A stretch of DNA of 19,351 bases from Thioglobus_B sp964566765 (lineage in GTDB: Bacteria > Pseudomonadota > Gammaproteobacteria > PS1 > Pseudothioglobaceae). The position numbers were made by a program, and so were the translations under genes. The stretch covers positions 1 to 19,351 of the forward strand of contig CAZMJI010000016.1 of assembly GCA_964566765.1 (NCBI GenBank). The letters run 5' to 3'. Shown in pieces: positions 14,901 to 19,351 of the stretch (the stretch's first letter is position 1; the number at the start of each line of letters is the position of its first letter). The notes beneath the pieces were generated by a model. That model was not told where the DNA came from and searched no databases. It saw nothing but the letters and a program-made list of their open reading frames with translations.

Positions 14901-16000
14901 AAAAATAACTCCTGTAAATCGTTAAGGAAATTATAACCCTGAGCGCTGGGACGAATCCAGTCTTGATTCTGTTCAATCAGACCCAGGTCTTGCGCTTTAG
15001 TCAGTTGCGCCTCAATACTAGAGAGCGCCAGTCCCGTTCTCTGGCTAAATAGTGAGATATCGAAACCCGCCTTAAGCCTCAAGGCATTGAGCATAAAGTC
15101 AAACGCTAAGTTCTCAATCTCGTGAACTTTGGCTGTATTGTTTGACAGATATTGACTCGGTGATTTAGGCTTTAAAGTTCGGATAATTTGATTGGATTTG
15201 ATATCGGTAATCTTGCCATGCGCGCCTGCGCCCAAGCCCAAGTAGTCGCCAAAATGCCAATAATTGAGATTGTGTTTTGCGGCCTGGCCATAGGCCGATA
15301 CCTCATAGCGTGATAACCCTGACGCCTCGAGTAAGTTCGCCCCCTGTTCACCCATTTGCCAAACTTTATTCGTCTCAGGTAGTGCTGGCGGATATTTGGC
15401 AAAATAGGTATTGGGCTCCAAGGTGAGCTGATAAAACGATACATGCTGCGGACTCAACTCCAGTGCTTGATGCACATCAGTTAGGCACTGCGTCAGACTC
15501 TGACCAGGTAAGCCATACATTAAATCCAAGTTCACATTATCAAAGATGGACAATGCCGTCTCGCTAGCAGTCAGCGCCTCACTGGCACTGTGAATACGTC
15601 CCAAGGCCTTTAAGTGTTGATCATTAAACGACTGCACGCCAAGTGAGAGGCGATTGACACCCAAGGTTTTAAACTCTCGAAATTTTGCTTGTTCAAAGGT
15701 GCCTGGATTGGCCTCTAGTGTGACCTCCATATTGGGGGAAAAATCAAGCTTATCCTCCAGACCTAGTAGGAGCTTTTCCAAGGATGGTACAGACAGCAAA
15801 GATGGGGTGCCGCCACCGATAAAAATTGACTCAATGGCGCGACCCTGAATATGCCTACGATCTTGTTCTAGGTCACTCAGCAAAGCCTCAACATAGCCTT
15901 GATCGTCCTCTGCCTGATGCGAGTTAAAATCGCAATACGGGCACTTCTTAACACACCAAGGGTAGTGAATATAAAGCGATAAGGGTGGTAGTTTAAGCAA
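14897..16000 (-). CDS. hemW: Radical SAM haem chaperone HemW
   Basis: HemW (367 aa) is related to the oxygen-independent coproporphyrinogen III oxidase HemN but works as a haem chaperone that delivers haem to respiratory proteins. The radical SAM cluster motif is C16xxxC20xxC23 (WCVKKCPYCDF); HemN has an extra cysteine directly after (CxxCxC), which is absent here, as in HemW. The SAM-binding GGGTPSLLS lies at about residue 63-71, followed by TLEANPGT and NRLSLGVQSFND. A C-terminal HemW-type helical domain is present. The start is the TTG at 15998-16000, five bases after the rdgB stop, with an AGG element just upstream; there is no ATG. The gene overlaps a cytochrome c lipoprotein gene by ATGA. 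Confidence 0.93.
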   Translation of the reverse strand: MLKLPPLSLYIHYPWCVKKCPYCDFNSHQAEDDQGYVEALLSDLEQDRRHIQGRAIESIFIGGGTPSLLSVPSLEKLLLGLEDKLDFSPNMEVTLEANPGTFEQAKFREFKTLGVNRLSLGVQSFNDQHLKALGRIHSASEALTASETALSIFDNVNLDLMYGLPGQSLTQCLTDVHQALELSPQHVSFYQLTLEPNTYFAKYPPALPETNKVWQMGEQGANLLEASGLSRYEVSAYGQAAKHNLNYWHFGDYLGLGAGAHGKITDIKSNQIIRTLKPKSPSQYLSNNTAKVHEIENLAFDFMLNALRLKAGFDISLFSQRTGLALSSIEAQLTKAQDLGLIEQNQDWIRPSAQGYNFLNDLQELFL

Positions 16001-16005
16001 AATAC

Positions 16006-16593
16006 CTAAGCTTTGAGCTCATCCAGCAAAGCTTGTAGTGCCAGGGCGCGGTGTGACAACGTATTTTTCACCTCGGGTGCAAGCTCGGCTGAGGCGCAAC
16101 CATGAGTTGGCACATAGAAGATTGGGTCATAGCCAAAACCATTATCACCCACTGTCTCTCTTAAAATCTCACCCTCCCAGCCTTTTTGCACAATGATTGG
16201 CGTTGGGTCGTCAGCATGTCGGACAAACACAATCGCACACCAAAAACGTGCCGACCTTTGGCCATCAGGTACCTGCGCCATCTCGCTTAAGAGTTTTTGC
16301 GTATTGGCCTGATCGTCACCATGCGTACCAGCATAGCGGGCTGAATAAATACCGGGTGCGCCATCTAAAGCATCGACCACAATGCCCGAGTCATCAGCCA
16401 AGGCTGGCAGGCCTGATTGAGCGGCAGCATTACGCGCCTTGATCAGCGCATTTTCGACAAAGGTTAGGCCGGTTTCTGGCACTTCCTCAACTTGCGCATC
16501 CTGCATAGAAACCACTTCGTAGAGGCCATCCAACATGGCGTTAAACTCGCGGATCTTTCCCTGATTGTTGCTGGCAAGAATGATTTTTTTCAT
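16006..16593 (-). CDS. rdgB: XTP/dITP pyrophosphatase (RdgB/HAM1)
   Basis: RdgB (195 aa) removes non-canonical purine nucleotides such as dITP and XTP by cleaving them to the monophosphate. The family motifs are ILASNNQGKI (5-14), TFVENALIKA, the long signature LADDSGIVVDALDG followed by APGIYSARYAG, GFGYDPIF and SHRALALQ near the end. I chose the ATG at 16591-16593 because the protein from there begins with the conserved MKKIILASNN. A longer open frame extends upstream to 16743, but it would add 50 unconserved residues and run antisense through the start of rpiA. It diverges from rpiA with a 43-base gap. It is followed closely by hemW. Confidence 0.97.
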   Translation of the reverse strand: MKKIILASNNQGKIREFNAMLDGLYEVVSMQDAQVEEVPETGLTFVENALIKARNAAAQSGLPALADDSGIVVDALDGAPGIYSARYAGTHGDDQANTQKLLSEMAQVPDGQRSARFWCAIVFVRHADDPTPIIVQKGWEGEILRETVGDNGFGYDPIFYVPTHGCASAELAPEVKNTLSHRALALQALLDELKA

Positions 16594-16597
16594 AGTG

Positions 16598-16603
16598 TAT
16601 AAT
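16598..16603 (+). promoter_or_regulatory. Candidate -10 box for rpiA
   Basis: A perfect TATAAT sits within the 43-base divergent gap, giving an rpiA leader of about 25-30 bases. No -35 match of quality is visible upstream, where the sequence lies inside rdgB. A strong AAGGAG ribosome-binding site at 16625-16630 lies six bases before the rpiA ATG. Confidence 0.4.
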
Positions 16604-16636
16604 TCGGACAAATAATTAGTAATGAAGGAGTAGAGT

Positions 16637-17299
16637 ATGACACAAGATGAAATGAAACAAGCCGTTGCCCAAGAGGCACTTAAGTATGTTGTCAAGGGTA
16701 CTATTATAGGCGTCGGTACTGGCTCCACAGCAAATTTTTTCATTGATGCACTGGCCTCAATGAAAGACGATATTCCAGGCGCCGTGGCTTCATCAGTTGC
16801 TACTCAAGAACGCCTTGAGGGTCATGGCATTAAGGTGTTTGACCTTAACGACGTTGATGCCATTTCGGTTTATATTGATGGCGCCGATGAGTCCGACCAT
16901 GGGCTTAATCTGATCAAAGGTGGTGGCGGTGCGCTAACGCGTGAAAAAATTGTTGCCGCGGTGGCTGAGCAATTCGTTTGTATTGCTGATGAGTCAAAGC
17001 TGGTTGACACCATGGGTCAATTCCCACTACCGGTTGAAGTAATCCCGATGTCGGCCAATTATGTCAAACGTCAAATTATCGATCGCATTGGTGGCACACC
17101 GAAGCTGCGCGAGGGCTTTGTCACTGATAATGGCAATCTTATTCTGGATGTCGAAGGTCTGAGCATTACCGATCCTAAGGCCATGGAAAACGAGCTTAAT
17201 TCAATCGTTGGTGTAGTGACCAATGGTTTGTTTGCCAATCGTGGCGCCAATGTTTTACTATTAGGTACAGAAAACGGCGTTCAAGTCGTTGGTGCTTAA
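16637..17299 (+). CDS. rpiA: Ribose-5-phosphate isomerase A (RpiA)
   Basis: RpiA (220 aa, normal length) interconverts ribose 5-phosphate and ribulose 5-phosphate in the pentose phosphate pathway. In an autotroph it also serves the Calvin cycle. The signature motifs are all present: GVGTGSTANFFIDAL (about residues 26-40), the catalytic YIDGADESD (about 80-88), KGGGGALTREKIVA with the catalytic Glu (about 94-107) and IADESKLVD (about 115-123). The start is fixed by the AAGGAG sequence six bases upstream. It faces bepA at its 3' end, with only four bases between the two stop codons. No separate terminator hairpin is obvious there. Confidence 0.98.
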   Translation: MTQDEMKQAVAQEALKYVVKGTIIGVGTGSTANFFIDALASMKDDIPGAVASSVATQERLEGHGIKVFDLNDVDAISVYIDGADESDHGLNLIKGGGGALTREKIVAAVAEQFVCIADESKLVDTMGQFPLPVEVIPMSANYVKRQIIDRIGGTPKLREGFVTDNGNLILDVEGLSITDPKAMENELNSIVGVVTNGLFANRGANVLLLGTENGVQVVGA

Positions 17300-17303
17300 T
17301 CGG

Positions 17304-18632
17304 TTAATCCAGCTCTTTGTATAGATCGATCTGCTTTTGTAGTTGCTCGATCTTAACCTCTAACACATCAAACCTATCCTGGGAATTGGTGAGGATTTTG
17401 GCTCGCTGATATTGATCAATGGCCTGCTGCAGGCGCCCCTGAATCACCAAGGCTTGGGCTTGGTAGATATGCGCTCGATCCAGGTGGCCAGCCGCCACAT
17501 AGAGCTCTGACAGCAGTTTATTACTTTGATACGTGCCACGCTGCTGGCGCAAAAAACGCCTGAGTGGCTGAATGCCTTGCTGGTATTGTCCAGCCTCCTG
17601 GTAGGCCTGCGCCAAATAATACACCTTAAGCTCTGGCGAGCTGACTGCTTGCAAATGCGCAATGGCTTGATCGGTTTGCTTGAGTTTGGCGGCAATTCTG
17701 GAAGCCAGAATTAAGCTGGCTGCATCCTGATTGTGTGTCAATAAGGCTGCAACTTTGGCTTGCGCCTGCTGATACTGTTGTTGGTCAAAGGCCCGGTAGG
17801 CTTGCGCATACAACTTTAGCGCCGGATTGTCTGTGTGCTTTAGTCGATGATGGGTTTGATAATACAGGCGCATCTTCAGTGCCAAATAATCAAATGAATC
17901 GGCACGATGGTCGCCCTTATCTCTAGCCACACGGGCAATCGTATCGGCCATTCGGTTTACCCCCAAGGGGTGGGTGCGCAAAAATTCCTTGGCGTTGGGA
18001 TCACTCTCCAACTTGGCGAAGAAATCTGCCAAACCTTTAGGATTGTAACCTGAGCGCTTAAGCATATCAGTACCCACGCGATCTGCCTCCCACTCATGCT
18101 CACGGGTAAAGTTAATACTTTGTTGCGCGGCGCCTGCCACGGTCGAGGTGGCAATGGCCTGCGAGGCTTCTGGATGGTTAACCAAGGCAGCAGCCAACAT
18201 ACCCGCCCAAGTAAGGTAAGCTTGTTTGTCATTCTTTTCGCTAAAGCGCACCAAGTGATTTTGTGTCACGTGTGCAATCTCATGCGCCAATACGCCAGCC
18301 AGCTCCGCTTCAGACTCCGAGGAGAGAATCAAACCCGAGTGAATACCAATATACCCATAAGGCCCAGCAAAGGCGTTAAGACTGTCATCATCAATCAAGA
18401 AAAAATCAAAATGTCGCTGGGTATTTTGCCCATAAGACACCATTTCTTGACCAATGCGGTTGAGATACACTTGAGACTCCACCTCAGAAAGAATGGAATT
18501 AGAGTCCCATAACATCTGTAAAAACTCATGGCCCTGTTTCTTTTCGCTAAGGGTTTCGCTGGGTGTAAGATCGAATAACTCTGTGGCGTACAGTGGGATC
18601 GACAGCAATAACAAACTAAATAACTTTATCAT
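17304..18632 (-). CDS. bepA: BepA-like periplasmic M48 metalloprotease with TPR-like C-terminus
   Basis: The 442-aa protein has a signal peptide (MIKLFSLLLLSIPLYA) and an M48 zinc-protease domain. The zinc motif is HEIAH (117-121); the third ligand is the Glu in EHEWEADRVG (about 182), and a THP motif lies near residue 219-221. A helical Ala/Gln-rich region from about 260 to the end looks like tetratricopeptide repeats. This is the layout of BepA (YfgC), which in E. coli helps assemble LptD and clears stalled outer-membrane proteins such as BamA substrates. It starts with a clear ATG but no Shine-Dalgarno; a TATAAT lies just six bases before the ATG. It diverges from tusA and converges on rpiA. 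Confidence 0.92.
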   Translation of the reverse strand: MIKLFSLLLLSIPLYATELFDLTPSETLSEKKQGHEFLQMLWDSNSILSEVESQVYLNRIGQEMVSYGQNTQRHFDFFLIDDDSLNAFAGPYGYIGIHSGLILSSESEAELAGVLAHEIAHVTQNHLVRFSEKNDKQAYLTWAGMLAAALVNHPEASQAIATSTVAGAAQQSINFTREHEWEADRVGTDMLKRSGYNPKGLADFFAKLESDPNAKEFLRTHPLGVNRMADTIARVARDKGDHRADSFDYLALKMRLYYQTHHRLKHTDNPALKLYAQAYRAFDQQQYQQAQAKVAALLTHNQDAASLILASRIAAKLKQTDQAIAHLQAVSSPELKVYYLAQAYQEAGQYQQGIQPLRRFLRQQRGTYQSNKLLSELYVAAGHLDRAHIYQAQALVIQGRLQQAIDQYQRAKILTNSQDRFDVLEVKIEQLQKQIDLYKELD

Positions 18633-18638
18633 AAAATC

Positions 18639-18644
18639 ATTATA
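18639..18644 (-). promoter_or_regulatory. Candidate -10 box for bepA, very close to its start codon
   Basis: On the minus strand TATAAT is followed by GATTTT and then the ATG of bepA. A start seven bases downstream would fall at or near the A of the start codon, implying a leaderless or nearly leaderless mRNA; there is no ribosome-binding site to contradict this. The -35 region 17 bases upstream is a weak match. Confidence 0.3.
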
Positions 18645-18645
18645 T

Positions 18646-18674
18646 TTGACTATTGTCCCTTAGACGACTAAAAT
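18646..18674 (+). promoter_or_regulatory. sigma70 promoter P1 for tusA-dsrE2
   Basis: TTGACT (18646-18651) and TAAAAT (18669-18674) are separated by exactly 17 bases, each hexamer having only one mismatch to consensus. This is the best promoter in the window. Its -35 box lies next to the -10 box of the divergent bepA gene. Confidence 0.7.
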
Positions 18675-18682
18675 GGGCGAAC

Positions 18683-18711
18683 TTGTCTATGAATTTAGGC
18701 GACAGTATTTT
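18683..18711 (+). promoter_or_regulatory. sigma70 promoter P2 for tusA-dsrE2
   Basis: TTGTCT (18683-18688) and TATTTT (18706-18711) are also 17 bases apart, with two mismatches each, 37 bases downstream of P1. It would start transcription about 24 bases before tusA. It is weaker than P1 on sequence grounds. Confidence 0.45.
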
Positions 18712-18741
18712 TAATCAAAATAATAATATAAGGAGTCCCAC

Positions 18742-18966
18742 ATGGCTGACGAAACTTTAGATGCATCAGGCTTAAACTGCCCACTTCCAATCCTAAAAAC
18801 TAAGAAGGCACTTGCTAAGATGGATGCAGGTAAGATCCTAGACGTAATTTCAACTGACGCAGGTTCAGTAAAAGATATCGAAGCGTTTTGTAACCAAACT
18901 GGTAACAAGCTAATCTCTACGGTTGAAGACGGCGGTAAGTACGTATTCACCATCGAAAAGGTTTAG
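18742..18966 (+). CDS. tusA: TusA-family sulfur carrier protein
   Basis: TusA (74 aa) is a small cytoplasmic protein that carries sulfane sulfur as a persulfide on one cysteine. The family signature is LDASGLNCPLPILKTKKAL, with the active Cys at 13 in the CPxP motif; a second cysteine is at C50. Two strands and two helices of the IF3-C-like fold are expected. In E. coli TusA serves tRNA thiolation and cofactor synthesis. In sulfur oxidisers, a copy next to dsrE2 passes sulfur on to the Dsr or sHdr system, and the dsrE2 gene that follows points to this role. The start has a strong AAGGAG (about seven bases upstream). The rhodanese gene that often precedes tusA in such clusters is not present. 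Confidence 0.95.
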   Translation: MADETLDASGLNCPLPILKTKKALAKMDAGKILDVISTDAGSVKDIEAFCNQTGNKLISTVEDGGKYVFTIEKV

Positions 18967-18999
18967 TTCGCCTAACACTCTTACAGGAGGAGAATAATT

Positions 19000-19351
19000 A
19001 TGTCAGATAACAATAAGATGACCATCATCGCCACTAAAGGTACTTTTGACTGGGCTTTTCCTCCATTCATCATTGCCTCAACGGGTGTAGCCATGGACAA
19101 AGAAGTGACTATCTTCTTTACCTTCTACGGTCTAAACCTACTGCTAAAAGACACCTCTAAGCTTAAGGTAACACCAATTGGTAACCCTTCAATGCCAATG
19201 AAGATGCCATTTGGTCCTAAGTGGTTGCAAGATATCGATTTCGGTCCTAAAATTCCAAATGTTCTATGGAACATTCCAGGTGCGGACACTTTGGTCACTT
19301 GGATGATGAAAAAGACCATGGCCAAGCACGGTGTGGCGAAGTTGGAAGACT
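19000..19351 (+). CDS. dsrE2: DsrE2-like sulfurtransferase, partial at right edge
   Basis: 117 N-terminal residues are visible; the gene runs off the right edge. The pattern IIATKGTFDWAFPPFIIAST, then VTIFFTFYGLNLL, PIGNPSMPMKMPFG and later WMMKKTMAKHGVAK is characteristic of the DsrE2 branch of the DsrE/F family (often annotated as peroxiredoxin-family protein). Two hydrophobic stretches (about residues 15-30 and 37-50) would fit the membrane-associated nature reported for DsrE2. No cysteine occurs in the visible part; the sulfur-binding cysteines of the family are in the C-terminal half, outside the window. An AGGAGG ribosome-binding site at 18985-18990 lies nine bases before the ATG. The 33-base gap after tusA shows no terminator, so the two are probably one transcript. 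Confidence 0.88.
   Translation, partial: MSDNNKMTIIATKGTFDWAFPPFIIASTGVAMDKEVTIFFTFYGLNLLLKDTSKLKVTPIGNPSMPMKMPFGPKWLQDIDFGPKIPNVLWNIPGADTLVTWMMKKTMAKHGVAKLED

Noticed and set aside
16594..16743. In-frame 50-residue N-terminal extension of rdgB
   Set aside because: It runs antisense through the rpiA start region and ribosome-binding site, shows no family similarity, and the conserved RdgB N-terminus begins at the ATG at 16593.
17325..17345. AGATCGATCT palindrome followed by GCTTTTG downstream of rpiA, as a terminator
   Set aside because: The stem would have no proper loop and the T-run is only four bases; it also lies in the bepA coding region.
1..19351. Mobile elements, CRISPR, tRNA/rRNA or defence system
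   Set aside because: I looked for transposase, integrase, repeat arrays and structured RNA genes on both strands. All space is taken by housekeeping genes with short gaps, the largest about 134 bases.

Overview
This 19.35-kb window is an ordinary, densely packed stretch of bacterial chromosome, with seventeen recognisable protein genes and no intergenic gap longer than about 135 bases. The gene content fits a free-living or symbiotic sulfur-oxidising gammaproteobacterium: complex I genes with separate nuoC and nuoD, a yhdP-tldD pair as in other gammaproteobacteria, a cytochrome c5, a BepA-type outer-membrane protease, and a tusA-dsrE2 pair typical of organisms that oxidise sulfur in the cytoplasm. 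Relatives of the SUP05/Thioglobus group are one possibility, but this rests on gene content only and base composition looks higher in G+C than I would expect for that group. I saw no IS element, phage gene, CRISPR array, tRNA or rRNA.

Layout. (1) 1-6941, minus strand: the complex I operon nuoA-B-C-D-E-F-G-H, reading leftward and cut off inside nuoH at the left edge. The genes touch or overlap by one to four bases, so translation is probably coupled. A TATAAT box upstream of nuoA may start the operon. (2) 7053-10948, minus strand: yhdP and tldD, overlapping by ATGA, with a short weak hairpin/T-tract after tldD. (3) 11083-11523, plus strand: a membrane-anchored cytochrome c5 gene diverging from yhdP, with two hairpins in its leader and a strong terminator. 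(4) 11556-16593, minus strand: a compact run rdgB-hemW-cytochrome c lipoprotein-argB-pyrK-yggS-short asparaginase. It mixes nucleotide housekeeping, haem delivery, arginine and pyrimidine synthesis and PLP homeostasis. (5) 16637-17299, plus: rpiA, divergent from rdgB. (6) 17304-18632, minus: a BepA-like M48 protease with TPR-like C-terminus, convergent with rpiA. (7) 18742 to the right edge, plus: tusA and the start of dsrE2, behind two good sigma70-type promoters.

How it fits together. Complex I feeds electrons into the quinone pool, and two small c-type cytochromes carry electrons in the periplasm. HemW, translated together with one of these cytochromes, is a haem chaperone. TusA and DsrE2 pass sulfane sulfur in the cytoplasm towards Dsr- or Hdr-type oxidation. 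BepA and YhdP maintain the outer membrane.

I did not find a clearly new biological system here. The points most worth a second look are the cytochrome-hemW translational coupling, a pyrK-type subunit in an argB operon, the single-domain asparaginase whose 3' end doubles as the terminator of the opposite gene, the structured cytochrome c5 leader, the shortened YhdP, and the overlapping divergent promoters between bepA and tusA.
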